This document shows positions 7,113 through 16,393 of a DNA stretch of 64,000 bases, piece by piece (positions within the stretch are counted from its first letter, which is position 1; each line of letters starts with the position of its first letter). The notes under the pieces are model-generated. The model saw only the letters and a list, made by a program, of their open reading frames with translations, was not told where the DNA came from and ran no database searches. Location: NCBI RefSeq assembly GCF_000526195.1, contig NZ_JAFP01000001.1, positions 186,001 to 250,000 on the forward strand, given 5' to 3'. The DNA comes from Hippea sp. KM1. GTDB lineage: Bacteria > Campylobacterota_A > Desulfurellia > Desulfurellales > Hippeaceae. A program made the position numbers and the translations under genes.

Positions 7113-9113
7113 ATGGAGATTTTCAAGGTTTCACTGCCCGATGAATTACCGGAATACCCTGAGTTTGTTGAGGGCATAAGGAGGGCACCTGCAAGGCTTT
7201 ACAATCTGAACGAGTATCAGACAAAGCTGGCCTTAAAAAACGCATTGAGGTATATACCGAAGCATCTGCACGATAAGATAGCAGGTGAGTTTTTGGATGA
7301 GTTGATAACAAGAGGGAGGATTTACGGATACAGATACAGGCCTTACGGCAGGATTTGGGGAAAGCCCATTGATGAATATGAAGGCAATACACTGGAAGGC
7401 AAGGCTTTTCAGGTTATGATAGATAACAATCTTGATTTTGATATTGCGCTGTATCCTTATGAGCTTGTCACCTATGGCGAGACCGGTCAGGTGTTTCAAA
7501 ACTGGATGCAGTATAATCTGGTTAAGAAATACCTACAGGTTATGAGGGACGATCAGACGCTTGTTGTGATGAGCGGCCATCCGTTGGGTCTTTTTCCCTC
7601 TCACAAGGAAGCGCCAAGGGTGATAAACACAAACTCCATGATGGTCGGTATGTTCGACAACCCCGATGGTTGGCATATAGCCGCACAGCTTGGTGTTGCA
7701 AATTACGGTCAGATGACAGCAGGAGGCTGGATGTATATAGGCCCTCAGGGCATAGTTCACGGCACATACATTACGATTTTGAACGCCGCGAGGCTGTTTT
7801 TGGGTGTTCCATGGGATCAGGACTTGAGGGGGCATCTGTTTGTAAGCTCAGGTCTTGGCGGTATGAGTGGCGCACAGGCCAAGGCGATAGAGATTGCAGG
7901 CGGCGTTGGAATAATAGCCGAGGTGGACTATTCAAGGATAGAGACCAGAAAAAACCAGGGATGGGTGAGCAAGGTTACGGATAGCTTGAAAGATGCTTTT
8001 GATATAGCGGGTGAGTATTTAGAGGCCAAAAAACCCGTCTCGATTGCCTATCACGGCAATGTGGTGGATCTGCTTGAGTACATGGTTGAAAACAACATAA
8101 AGCCCGAGCTTATAAGCGATCAGACATCATGCCATGTGCCATACGATGGTGGATACATTCCTCAGGGTTTGAGCCTGGATGAGGCACGCAGGATGATTAA
8201 GGAGAACCACGAACTGTTTGTTGAGTATGTGAACAAGTCCTTAAGGAAGCACTTTGAACTGATAAAGATACTCCACGCTAGGGGTGGCTACTTCTGGGAT
8301 TACGGCAATAGCTTCCTAAAGGCCGTCTACGATGCGGGGGTTAAAGAGGTGGCTAAAAACGGTGAAACAACCGATGAGGGCTTCATCTTCCCATCGTATG
8401 TTGAGGACATCATGGGGCCGCTTTACTTTGACTACGGTTATGGGCCTTTCAGGTGGGTTTGCCTATCCCACAGGCATGAGGACTTGATAAAGACCGACAA
8501 GGCAGCAGCAGAGATCATAGACCCGACAAGGAGGATGCAGGATAGAGACAATCACCATTGGATTGTCAATGCCGAGCAGAACAAGCTCGTTGTGGGGACT
8601 GAGGCAAGGATTCTCTATGCCGATGCACCGACCCGTGTAAAGATAGCGCTTAAATTCAACGAGATGATAAGGAAGGGCGAGATAGGCCCTGTGATGCTTG
8701 GAAGGGATCACCACGACACAGGCGGCACCGATTCTCCGTTCAGGGAGACGGCAAACATCAAGGATGGCAGCAACATCATGGCCGATATGGCTGTTCACTG
8801 CTTTGCAGGCAATGCTGCGCGTGGTATGAGCATGGTGGTGCTTTCAAACGGTGGCGGTGTGGGTATAGGCAAGGCTATAAACGGCGGCTTTGGGCTTGTT
8901 TTGGACGGTTCTGAGCGTGTGGATAGGATTATAGAAAGGGCTCTTGACTGGGATGTCATGGTCGGTGTCTCAAGGAGGGCCTGGGCAAGGAATCCCCATG
9001 CGATAGAGGTGTCGGCTGAGTGGAATGCAACAAAGAACGGCGCCATAACATTGCCACAGGAGGCCGACGATGAACTTATAAACGATATAGTAAAAGAGAG
9101 GTTGAAAAGGTAA
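7113..9113 (+). CDS. hutU: Urocanate hydratase, long form
   Basis: Converts urocanate to imidazolonepropionate with tightly bound NAD+. 666 residues, the longer urocanase type seen in animals and some bacteria, against about 555 in Pseudomonas or Bacillus. The NAD-binding stretch GLGGMSGAQAKAIEIAG, GRDHHDTGGTDSPFRET and HCFAGNAARGMSM are clear family signatures. ATG at 7113 sits 5 bases after AGGAGG (7102-7107). hutI starts 1 base after the stop. Confidence 0.96.
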   Translation: MEIFKVSLPDELPEYPEFVEGIRRAPARLYNLNEYQTKLALKNALRYIPKHLHDKIAGEFLDELITRGRIYGYRYRPYGRIWGKPIDEYEGNTLEGKAFQVMIDNNLDFDIALYPYELVTYGETGQVFQNWMQYNLVKKYLQVMRDDQTLVVMSGHPLGLFPSHKEAPRVINTNSMMVGMFDNPDGWHIAAQLGVANYGQMTAGGWMYIGPQGIVHGTYITILNAARLFLGVPWDQDLRGHLFVSSGLGGMSGAQAKAIEIAGGVGIIAEVDYSRIETRKNQGWVSKVTDSLKDAFDIAGEYLEAKKPVSIAYHGNVVDLLEYMVENNIKPELISDQTSCHVPYDGGYIPQGLSLDEARRMIKENHELFVEYVNKSLRKHFELIKILHARGGYFWDYGNSFLKAVYDAGVKEVAKNGETTDEGFIFPSYVEDIMGPLYFDYGYGPFRWVCLSHRHEDLIKTDKAAAEIIDPTRRMQDRDNHHWIVNAEQNKLVVGTEARILYADAPTRVKIALKFNEMIRKGEIGPVMLGRDHHDTGGTDSPFRETANIKDGSNIMADMAVHCFAGNAARGMSMVVLSNGGGVGIGKAINGGFGLVLDGSERVDRIIERALDWDVMVGVSRRAWARNPHAIEVSAEWNATKNGAITLPQEADDELINDIVKERLKR

Positions 9114-9114
9114 A

Positions 9115-10365
9115 ATGGTTGACCTTCTGCTTATAAGGGGGAATATCTTTACTCCCATAGATGATGGTAAACCAAAGACCTTAAAGAGGATGGATGAGCT
9201 TGCCCATATCGAGGACGGCGCCATAGCCGTTAAAGATGGAATTATTGTTGATATGGGCAAAACGGATGATTTATTGAAAAAGCACAGGGATGCAAAAAGC
9301 ATAGTGGATGCAAGCTTTAAGGCAGTATTGCCCGGTTTTGTTGACCCCCACACCCATGCTCTGTTTGTTGGAACAAGGGAAAAAGAGTTTGACATGAGGC
9401 TGTCTGGCAAAAGCTATATGGAGATACTAAAGGCTGGGGGTGGAATACTAAATACCGTAAAGAGACTCAGGTCTGCAACTGTTGAGCAGCTTAAAGATGA
9501 GCTGAAAAAGAGGATTAGAACATTCTTTGAGTATGGGACGACGACGCTTGAGGTAAAAAGCGGCTATGGTCTGGATTTTGAGAACGAGATAAAGATGCTA
9601 AAGGCCATAGAGCTTGCAAAGAGGGAGACCCCTATGGATATAGTTGCAACATTCATTGGGGCTCATGCAATACCGCAGGAGTTTAAGGATAAGAAAGATG
9701 AGTATGTGGAGCTTGTGATTAACAAGATGATACCTTTTGTTGCAGAGCATAAACTGGCTGAGTTTGTCGATGTCTTCTGTGAGGAGGGGGTTTATTCACC
9801 CGAAGAGACCTTAAGGATAATTGAGGCGGGCTTAAAACACTCGCTTAAGGCCAAAATACATGCCGATGAGATAGCATCAATCGGATGCAGCGAGCTTTCG
9901 TTAAAAACAAAACTCTCCTCATGCGACCACCTGCTAAAGATAACAGAAAGCGGTATAGAGGCCTTAAGACGGTCTGGCACGATGGCAACGCTTCTGCCCA
10001 TAACGGCCTTTAGCTTAAAAGAAGGGTTTGCTGATGCAAGAAGGCTTATCGATAGCGGCGTCGGTGTGGCTTTAGCCACCGATTTTAACCCGGGCAGTTC
10101 TTATTCTGAGTCCATGCCCTTTGCTATTGGTCTGGCCGTGCTTGGCATGGGTCTTACGCCGAGGGAGGCTATAGTCGCATCAACCCTGAATAGCGCTTAT
10201 GTGCTTGGAAGGGAGAAACAGGTTGGCTCGCTTGAGGTAGGCAAACAGGCCGATTTTGTGTTGTTGAAGGAGAATAGCTATCTTTTCATACCGTATCATG
10301 TGGGCGTGAATCCCGTTCATTCGGTTTATAAGAGGGGAGAGCGTGTTTTTTCAGCAGATTGTTAA
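9115..10365 (+). CDS. hutI: Imidazolonepropionase
   Basis: Metal-dependent amidohydrolase that opens imidazolonepropionate to formiminoglutamate. 416 residues. DPHTHALF holds the first metal ligands (H-x-H); KIHADE and ATDFNPGSS supply the remaining histidine and aspartate; KSGYGL is also typical. The last 23 bases overlap livH, so transport and catabolic genes are locked in one transcript. Confidence 0.96.
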   Translation: MVDLLLIRGNIFTPIDDGKPKTLKRMDELAHIEDGAIAVKDGIIVDMGKTDDLLKKHRDAKSIVDASFKAVLPGFVDPHTHALFVGTREKEFDMRLSGKSYMEILKAGGGILNTVKRLRSATVEQLKDELKKRIRTFFEYGTTTLEVKSGYGLDFENEIKMLKAIELAKRETPMDIVATFIGAHAIPQEFKDKKDEYVELVINKMIPFVAEHKLAEFVDVFCEEGVYSPEETLRIIEAGLKHSLKAKIHADEIASIGCSELSLKTKLSSCDHLLKITESGIEALRRSGTMATLLPITAFSLKEGFADARRLIDSGVGVALATDFNPGSSYSESMPFAIGLAVLGMGLTPREAIVASTLNSAYVLGREKQVGSLEVGKQADFVLLKENSYLFIPYHVGVNPVHSVYKRGERVFSADC

Positions 10366-11206
10366 CGGGCTTACCATAGGCGGCGTGTATGCCTTAATAG
10401 CCATAGGGCTTGCCCTTGTGTATGGCATCTTGCGCATTATCCATGTGGCGCACGCAGGTGTTTATGTGGTTGGTGCCTATGCGGGGCTTTATGTGTTTAT
10501 GCTTACCCATAGCTTTATGATTGCTGCTTTGGCTTCTATGGCAACAGGGGCGGTTGTGGGTGTCTTGATAGAGGAGCTTGTCTATACACCGCTGCTTAAC
10601 CATTCTCCGATTATATCCCTGATAGCAAGTATAGGTGTGTTTATCAGCATAGAGGAGGGGATTAGGCTGATCTTTGGACCGTATATAAAGTCCTTCCCCT
10701 CTGCTATGTTTTCTGGTGAGCATCATTTAGGCGGCCTGGTTGTGAGCAATTCTCAGGCCGTTGTGCTTTTGGTTAGTGTGGCGTCTATACTCTTTATATG
10801 GTTTATGACCGAAAAAACCCGTCTTGGTTTGGCATTAAAAGCCGTTTCTGAGGATATAGAGATGGCAGAGAGCGTTTCTATAGACTCAAGGTGGATGATA
10901 ATGCTTGCCTTTGCCTTCTCTTCTGCCTTTGCAGGCCTTGCCGGTTTGCTTGTTGGTGCTTACTTTAACTCCGTCTATCCATCGATGGGCGATGTGCCGG
11001 CATACAAATCGCTCGCCATTATTGTTGTGGGTGGTATGAGCAATATCTGGGGTGCTTTCTTTGCCGCGCTGATTATAGGGTTGTTAGAGACCATCTCTAT
11101 CGGTGTTTTTAATGTGCCCCTGCCGAGGGATTCGCTGGCTTTTATCTTTATGGTGGTTATGCTTCTCATAAAGCCTTCTGGAATAGTGGGGATTTTTAAA
11201 AGATGA
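10343..11206 (+). CDS. livH: Branched-chain-type amino acid ABC permease, LivH family
   Basis: 287 residues, almost entirely hydrophobic, with about eight membrane helices. The N-terminus FQQIVNGLTIGGVYALIAIG is the LivH signature. It forms the inner-membrane channel with LivM. Start is GTG at 10343 with AGAGGGGAG just before it, inside the hutI reading frame; the stop overlaps livM as ATGA. The substrate is likely histidine given the operon. Confidence 0.9.
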   Translation: MFFQQIVNGLTIGGVYALIAIGLALVYGILRIIHVAHAGVYVVGAYAGLYVFMLTHSFMIAALASMATGAVVGVLIEELVYTPLLNHSPIISLIASIGVFISIEEGIRLIFGPYIKSFPSAMFSGEHHLGGLVVSNSQAVVLLVSVASILFIWFMTEKTRLGLALKAVSEDIEMAESVSIDSRWMIMLAFAFSSAFAGLAGLLVGAYFNSVYPSMGDVPAYKSLAIIVVGGMSNIWGAFFAALIIGLLETISIGVFNVPLPRDSLAFIFMVVMLLIKPSGIVGIFKR

Positions 11207-12078
11207 GTGGTTATCTGATAACGCTTGCTATAACGGTTGGCATATACATGATTCTTGCCTTGAGTTTGAACATCATTGTGGGTTATGCAGGTCAGATATC
11301 GCTGGGACATGCGGCTTTCTGGGCAATAGGGGCATACAGCTTTGCTATATTGACAACCAAATACGGTCTTGGCTTTGCAGGAAGCGCTGTTCTTGCCGTT
11401 GTCATAACCACGCTTGTGGGTGTGTTTTTGGGGCTTCCCAGCTTGAGGGTTAGTGAGGATTTCCTTGCCATTACCACAATAGGCATAAACTTCATAGTTC
11501 AGGGTATATTCAATAGCTTTGACTATTTCGGCGGTGCTATGGGCATAGGTGGAATACCGTTTCCCACATTTAGGGGAGAGATGATCTCGAATTTCGCCTT
11601 TATGTCGATAGTGTATGGCTTTGTTGCTATTACCATAGCCATCAGTTACGGGTTTAAGCGTTCATGGGCTGGGCTTGCAAGCTTTGCCATCAAGGATGAT
11701 GAACTTGCAGCAAGCGTAAGCTCCGTGTCGCCGATTAGGTTTAAGCTTCTATCCTTTGCCATTGGTTCTGCTATAGCCGGTGTTAGCGGCGTTTTGTATG
11801 CGAGTTTTATGAGCTTTATATCGGCTGCCGATTTTTCTTTCCCTGTATCTGTGACAATACTTGCCATGGTTATGGTTGGCGGTGAGGCGACGATCATAGG
11901 GCCTATATTCGGTTCGATTTTGTTGGTTATACTGCCTGAGGTTTTCAGATTTATTCATGATTACAGAATGCTGCTTTACGGCTTGTTGCTTGTGTTTATG
12001 ATGAGGTTTCAGCCGGATGGCTTTTTCGGCAAGAGGGGAATTGTATGGGGGATTATAAGGAGATTCTCAAAGGCCTAA
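11203..12078 (+). CDS. livM: Branched-chain-type amino acid ABC permease, LivM family
   Basis: 291 residues with repeated hydrophobic segments. SLNIIVGYAGQISLGHAAFW near the N-terminus is the LivM hallmark. Second half of the membrane channel with LivH. Its ATG overlaps the livH stop, and its last 34 bases overlap livG, continuing the chain of overlaps. Confidence 0.9.
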   Translation: MSGYLITLAITVGIYMILALSLNIIVGYAGQISLGHAAFWAIGAYSFAILTTKYGLGFAGSAVLAVVITTLVGVFLGLPSLRVSEDFLAITTIGINFIVQGIFNSFDYFGGAMGIGGIPFPTFRGEMISNFAFMSIVYGFVAITIAISYGFKRSWAGLASFAIKDDELAASVSSVSPIRFKLLSFAIGSAIAGVSGVLYASFMSFISAADFSFPVSVTILAMVMVGGEATIIGPIFGSILLVILPEVFRFIHDYRMLLYGLLLVFMMRFQPDGFFGKRGIVWGIIRRFSKA

Positions 12079-12806
12079 ACATAACCAAACAATTCGGCGG
12101 CCTAAGGGCGCTGGACGGTATAGACTTTTCGGTAAGAGAGGGTGAGATATTCGGTATAGTTGGGCCCAACGGTGCCGGCAAGACCACGCTATTTAACATA
12201 ATCAGCGGGGTTTTGAAACCCTCCGAAGGGAGGATCTTTTTCAAAGGGAATGACATAACCTCTTTTAGTCCCCACAGGCTTGCAAGGTTAGGCATCGGAA
12301 GGACTTTTCAGGTTGTAAGACCCTTTAGGAGCTTAACGGTTCTTGAGAATGTGGCTGTGGCATGCGGTGTTAAATTTTATGACAATGCGCTTTTGATGTT
12401 TCAGGGGTGGAGAAAGAGGCGCAATATAGAAAGGGTTGATGAAATCCTTTCAAGAACCGGACTGATTGAGTTTAGGGATAGGCCTGCCTCTCAACTTCCG
12501 TTGGGATTTCAAAGGAGACTTGAGATAGCAAGGGCATTGGCCTTAAATCCATCGGTTATCCTGCTTGATGAGTCGTTTTCGGGGTTGAGTTTTTCAGAGA
12601 TAGATGAGCTTAAAGGGTTGGTTGTGGATTTAAATAGGGATGGTTTGAGCATCATTATAATAGAGCACAATATGCCCATAGTTATGGAGCTGTGTAAAAG
12701 GGTTATGGTGATTAACCACGGCAAGAAGATTGCCGAGGGTTCTCCTGTTGATGTTGTTAATAACAAAGAGGTGATAGAGGCATACCTTGGAAGGAAGTAT
12801 TCTTAG
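12045..12806 (+). CDS. livG: ABC transporter ATPase, LivG family
   Basis: 253 residues. Walker A is GPNGAGKTT, the Q-loop is in GIGRTFQ and Walker B in VILLDE. The ABC signature is the unusual LPLGFQRR where LivG normally has LS-x-G-x-QRR, and the residue after Walker B is serine (LDES) rather than the common proline. Both variants sit in otherwise normal surroundings, so the protein is probably active. Partner of LivF on the LivHM channel. Confidence 0.9.
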   Translation: MGDYKEILKGLNITKQFGGLRALDGIDFSVREGEIFGIVGPNGAGKTTLFNIISGVLKPSEGRIFFKGNDITSFSPHRLARLGIGRTFQVVRPFRSLTVLENVAVACGVKFYDNALLMFQGWRKRRNIERVDEILSRTGLIEFRDRPASQLPLGFQRRLEIARALALNPSVILLDESFSGLSFSEIDELKGLVVDLNRDGLSIIIIEHNMPIVMELCKRVMVINHGKKIAEGSPVDVVNNKEVIEAYLGRKYS

Positions 12807-13503
12807 CATAAGGGATCTTTGTGTTAGTTATGGCAAGATAAAGGCGTTAGATGGCGTTTCCATCGAGGTTAAAAAGGGGGAATGTGTGGCTATAGTCGGC
12901 GCAAATGGTGCAGGCAAAAGCACGCTTCTTAAGTCCATCATGGGCTTTGTAAAAAGACAGGAAGGCGAGATTGTGTTTTTGGGCAACAGGATAGACGGCC
13001 TTGCCACGCATGCAATAGCAAGGATGGGTATATCCTTTGTTCCAGAGGGTGCGAGGGTTTTTCCCTCGATTAGTGTTTATGGCAACCTTTTGCTTGGTGC
13101 TTATAAGGAGAAGGATAAGAATTTGATAAAGCAGAGGCTAAAGAGGGTTTATGAGATATTCCCCAGGCTTAAAGAGAGGCTGAATCAGGCCGCAGGCACC
13201 CTTTCTGGTGGGGAAAGGCAGATGCTTGCAATGGCAAGGGCCTTGATGGGCGAGCCTAAGTTGCTTATGGTGGATGAGGTTTCTTTGGGTTTGATGCCCA
13301 AGCTTGTTGATATAGTTTTTGATGTTATAGATAGATTGCATAAAGAAGGGTTAACCATTTTGCTTTCTGAGCAGAATGCCCATAAGGCCTCGGAGGTTGC
13401 AGATAGGGTTTACATATTGGAGCTTGGGAGTATTTTGAAGGAGACAGACAGAGACGGTATTCTAAACGACCCGCTCATAAAGAAGGCCTATTTAGGCATG
13501 TAA
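12787..13503 (+). CDS. livF: ABC transporter ATPase, LivF family
   Basis: 238 residues. Walker A GANGAGKST, signature LSGGERQ and Walker B LLMVDE are all standard, with the short C-terminus of LivF. The start is taken as TTG at 12787, because AGAGG at 12776-12780 is well spaced for it and no ATG or GTG lies near; this overlaps livG by 20 bases. Last gene of the hut-liv run; 74 non-coding bases follow. Confidence 0.9.
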   Translation: MEGSILSIRDLCVSYGKIKALDGVSIEVKKGECVAIVGANGAGKSTLLKSIMGFVKRQEGEIVFLGNRIDGLATHAIARMGISFVPEGARVFPSISVYGNLLLGAYKEKDKNLIKQRLKRVYEIFPRLKERLNQAAGTLSGGERQMLAMARALMGEPKLLMVDEVSLGLMPKLVDIVFDVIDRLHKEGLTILLSEQNAHKASEVADRVYILELGSILKETDRDGILNDPLIKKAYLGM

Positions 13504-13577
13504 AGATTATCCTGTAAAATTTACTATAAATTTGGTATTGCTAATAGTGGCGGAATTGATCTTTGGGAGGGTTTTTT

Positions 13578-13931
13578 ATGAAGAGCATAAAGGAATTGCC
13601 AGAAACAAAGGGAAAATATGTGTTGATGTTTGTTAGCAACCACTGCCCGTATTGCAGACAGATGGAAAAGCTAATGAAGCAAGTTGAGAAGGATTATTCA
13701 GATAAGGGAATAGAGTTTTATGTTTTAAATGTCTCCTCAAATCCTGAGATTGCCACAAGATATAACATAATGTCAACACCCTTGACCTATTTTATGAACG
13801 GCAAAGAGGTTGTGGGCAAGGAGACGGGCGCAGTATCAAAGAGAGCTATTGAGCTTGAACTTGAGGAACTCCTAAAGGCAGGGGAGTTTATAAGAAAGAT
13901 AAAAAGGATGTTGGGTATAGCCAAGGAATAG
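13578..13931 (+). CDS. Thioredoxin/glutaredoxin-like protein with CPYC active site
   Basis: 117 residues, no signal peptide, so cytoplasmic. The CPYC redox motif is at residues 23-26 after strand YVLMFVSNH, and the cis-proline motif STPLTYF occurs later, as in thioredoxin folds. The C-terminus is an extended charged helix rather than the usual final strand and helix. ATG at 13578 follows GGGAGG. It is separated from livF by 74 bases and from the methyltransferase by 43, so it probably has its own promoter. The partner is unknown; a general thiol reductase is the simplest reading. Confidence 0.75.
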   Translation: MKSIKELPETKGKYVLMFVSNHCPYCRQMEKLMKQVEKDYSDKGIEFYVLNVSSNPEIATRYNIMSTPLTYFMNGKEVVGKETGAVSKRAIELELEELLKAGEFIRKIKRMLGIAKE

Positions 13932-13974
13932 GTGGGTGGTTGATTTGTTGGATGGAATGGTATACAAATAGATA

Positions 13975-15255
13975 ATGGACATGAGAAATTGGGTCAAGAT
14001 AATAATAGGCGATAGTCGCAGAATGATAGAGATAGAGGATCAATCCGTAAATTTAATAATTACATCACCGCCTTATTGGTCAATAAAGGATTACGGTGTT
14101 AACAATCAGATTGGATATGGACAGACCCTTCATGAGTACCTTAAAGATCTGTATAGGGTCTGGATAGAATCATACAGGGTGTTGGAGCCAGGCAGGCGAT
14201 TGATTGTCAATATAGGAGATCAATTTGCAAGATCCATAGTTTACGGAAGATATAAAATTATACCCCTCCATGCAGAGATAATTGCCCAGTGCGAAGACAT
14301 TGGGTTTGATTATATGGGTTCTATCATGTGGCAGAAGAAAACCACTATGAATACGACAGGCGGGGCGAATGTTATGGGTTCATATCCCTATCCTCCCAAC
14401 GGTATGATAGAGATAGATTATGAACATATACTTGTGTTTAAGAAGCCCGGGAAAAGTAAAAAGGTCTCAAAAGAGATTAAAGAGGACTCTAAGCTTAGCA
14501 AAGAGGAGTGGAAGGAGTATTTTTCTGGACATTGGTATTTTGGAGGGGCAAGACAGGTAGGTCATCAAGCAATGTTTCCAGATGAGTTGCCTAAACGGTT
14601 GATAAAAATGTTTAGTTTTGTTGGCGAAACGGTTCTTGATCCTTTTTTGGGAAGCGGAACAACGGCAAGGGTGGCGTTAGAATTAGGCAGGAATGCCATA
14701 GGCTATGAGATAAATAAGGATTTTTTAAAGACTATAGAAAAAAAATTAAGAGTGAAGGATGCATCTATATTTGAGAAGAGGATTGAAGTTATCAAAAGGG
14801 GTAATCCAATAATTCTAAAAGATGTAGATTATAGGCCGAGGATAAAAGATGCAAAACCCGTAATTGAGCCGGGTAAATTAAAGTTTGGTAAAGATAAATT
14901 GTATCAAGTAATCGATGTTTTAAAAGATGGAAGATTGAAATTGGATACAGGGCTTGTTGTAAAACTAAGGGGGGTTATAATAGTAAATTTGGATGAGGCT
15001 TTAAGTTATTTAAGACAGTATGTATTGAAAAAAAAGGTGTATCTTAAGTTCGATGAGGGGTATATAGCTGAAGGTGATCTTGTAAGCGCTTATGTGTATC
15101 TCAAGAATAAGATATTTATTAATGCTCATCTGATCAAGGCAGGGTTAGCTGCTATAGATAGAGATTTAGACTTTGATTTGAAGGAGAGATTTTTGAAATT
15201 AGAAAGCAACCGTGATATGGGTGTTTCCTTTGGGGAGACAGGGGTTGCACGGTAG
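13975..15255 (+). CDS. Type II DNA methyltransferase (probable N4-cytosine) with C-terminal nuclease-like domain
   Basis: 426 residues. The catalytic motif SPPYW is at residues 31-35, typical of N4-cytosine enzymes. The AdoMet motif LDPFLGSGTT lies far downstream near residue 220, the beta-class order. Residues about 305-415 resemble a staphylococcal-nuclease fold (YQVIDVLKDGRLKLD...LVSAYVYLKNK...NAHLIKAGLA), but the Glu and second Arg expected for catalysis are not evident, so it is probably a binding module. It modifies the site cut by the enzyme encoded 9 bases downstream. The upstream TATACA lies very close to the ATG and no clear ribosome site is seen, so a very short leader is possible. 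Confidence 0.88.
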   Translation: MDMRNWVKIIIGDSRRMIEIEDQSVNLIITSPPYWSIKDYGVNNQIGYGQTLHEYLKDLYRVWIESYRVLEPGRRLIVNIGDQFARSIVYGRYKIIPLHAEIIAQCEDIGFDYMGSIMWQKKTTMNTTGGANVMGSYPYPPNGMIEIDYEHILVFKKPGKSKKVSKEIKEDSKLSKEEWKEYFSGHWYFGGARQVGHQAMFPDELPKRLIKMFSFVGETVLDPFLGSGTTARVALELGRNAIGYEINKDFLKTIEKKLRVKDASIFEKRIEVIKRGNPIILKDVDYRPRIKDAKPVIEPGKLKFGKDKLYQVIDVLKDGRLKLDTGLVVKLRGVIIVNLDEALSYLRQYVLKKKVYLKFDEGYIAEGDLVSAYVYLKNKIFINAHLIKAGLAAIDRDLDFDLKERFLKLESNRDMGVSFGETGVAR

Positions 15256-15264
15256 AGAGCAGTC

Positions 15265-15873
15265 ATGGAGCTTAAGATAGAGATTGAGGAAATACGCAGG
15301 TTGTTGGAGATAGAGGACATAGAATTTCCCAAGTATGCGACCCAGATACTTAATTTGGCCAACCAGAATGCTCAAGCAACAAGGCCCAAAGTCGTTGGGC
15401 AGGTGAGTGAGCTTATAAAAGAATTCCCAGGAAAAACGCTTCAGGAATGGGAAGAATGGTATTTAGAGAGATATCCGGATTCCATAAACGAAGCGACAAA
15501 GAAAATTTTGAAGATGCTCGATAGTTTTAAGGAAACAATTGATCGGATTGATGAAGATATGATCAAAAAATGGGTTAAAGATTTAGTAGTTGTTAAAACC
15601 TTTATAGGGCTGAGGTTTCAGGAGGCTGTATTAAAGAGGGTTGCCAGGGAGTTTGGTTTGAATTATAGGCCTTCAATGCCCAAAGATGAGAAAAAGGGCA
15701 TTGATGGTTATATCGGGAATGTTCCTGTAAGCTTAAAGCCTATCACATACAAACACAAAGAGATGCTGGCAGAAAAAATAGATATAGATATCATCTATTA
15801 CGAAAAACAGAAAAACGGCTTAAAAGTCTCAATCCCAGCTGAATTGGAAGGCAAGCTGCTCAAAACCCCCTGA
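15265..15873 (+). CDS. MjaI-like type II restriction endonuclease (expected site CTAG)
   Basis: 202 residues. The N-terminal block FPKYATQILNLANQNAQATR followed by PKVVGQVSELI matches what I recall of the MjaI restriction enzyme family, whose founder cuts CTAG. A plausible PD-(D/E)xK core is GIDGYIGNVPVSLK near residues 149-162, with D and K as catalytic residues. It follows the methyltransferase by 9 bases, the normal arrangement of a type II pair. The near absence of CTAG in the window supports the specificity. Recognition was by memory of the family, not by search. Confidence 0.75.
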   Translation: MELKIEIEEIRRLLEIEDIEFPKYATQILNLANQNAQATRPKVVGQVSELIKEFPGKTLQEWEEWYLERYPDSINEATKKILKMLDSFKETIDRIDEDMIKKWVKDLVVVKTFIGLRFQEAVLKRVAREFGLNYRPSMPKDEKKGIDGYIGNVPVSLKPITYKHKEMLAEKIDIDIIYYEKQKNGLKVSIPAELEGKLLKTP

Positions 15874-15990
15874 GTGAATTGTTTGGTTAGAATAAAGTTT
15901 TTTGCTGAAGGTTATTTTTACCTAACTTTTCAGTTCATTTTTAAAATAAGCTTCCCTTAATAAGCATCTGGTCTTCTGCATAAAAATCAC

Positions 15991-16019
15991 TTGACAAATC
16001 AGATAAAATATTGTTCATT
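15991..16019 (+). promoter_or_regulatory. Possible promoter of the DksA-type gene
   Basis: A perfect TTGACA at 15991-15996 lies in the 175-base gap before the DksA-type gene. No good -10 hexamer is found at 17 bases (TTCATT), though TAAAATATTG is AT-rich. The rest of 15874-16048 contains only a weak AGGT/ACCT hairpin and no gene. Confidence 0.35.
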
Positions 16020-16048
16020 CTCTTACAGTTTTTTAGTGGAGGAAAGAT

Positions 16049-16393
16049 ATGGATAAGGCAACAATGGAGGAATTGAAAGACAGACTGTTGAGCCTGAAAA
16101 AGGAGATAAGCTCAAGAATCAAAGAGAACCTTGAAAGGGTCAACTCTATTCAACTAAAGGGCGATGAGGGGGATTTTTCTTCTGCTGTTTACTCCCGCCA
16201 GGTTATCTATGATCTGATAGAGAAGGATAGAAAGCATCTCATTGAGATAGAAGAATCTTTGTATGATATAGAGAAGGGCACATACGGCATCTGCAAAAGG
16301 TGCGGCAAGGAGATAGAAATAGAGAGAATGAAGGCCAAGCCCACGGCCAAGTATTGCATTGCTTGCAGGAAGATTATCGAGTCTGGTAAATAG
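16049..16393 (+). CDS. DksA/TraR-family zinc-finger protein
   Basis: 114 residues: a coiled coil (about 5-75) followed by a four-cysteine zinc finger, CKRCGKEI...YCIACR. Members bind in the RNA polymerase secondary channel and adjust transcription, often with ppGpp. The coiled-coil tip carries DEGD in place of the D-x-x-D-x-A tip of E. coli DksA, so it may be a DksA-like relative rather than a full DksA. ATG at 16049 follows GGAGG. The 3' end overlaps comF by 35 bases. Confidence 0.85.
   Translation: MDKATMEELKDRLLSLKKEISSRIKENLERVNSIQLKGDEGDFSSAVYSRQVIYDLIEKDRKHLIEIEESLYDIEKGTYGICKRCGKEIEIERMKAKPTAKYCIACRKIIESGK

Noticed and set aside
7670-7984. Long alternate-frame open reading frames inside hutU and other large genes
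   Set aside because: They are shadows of strongly supported genes; none has its own ribosome site or recognisable motif.
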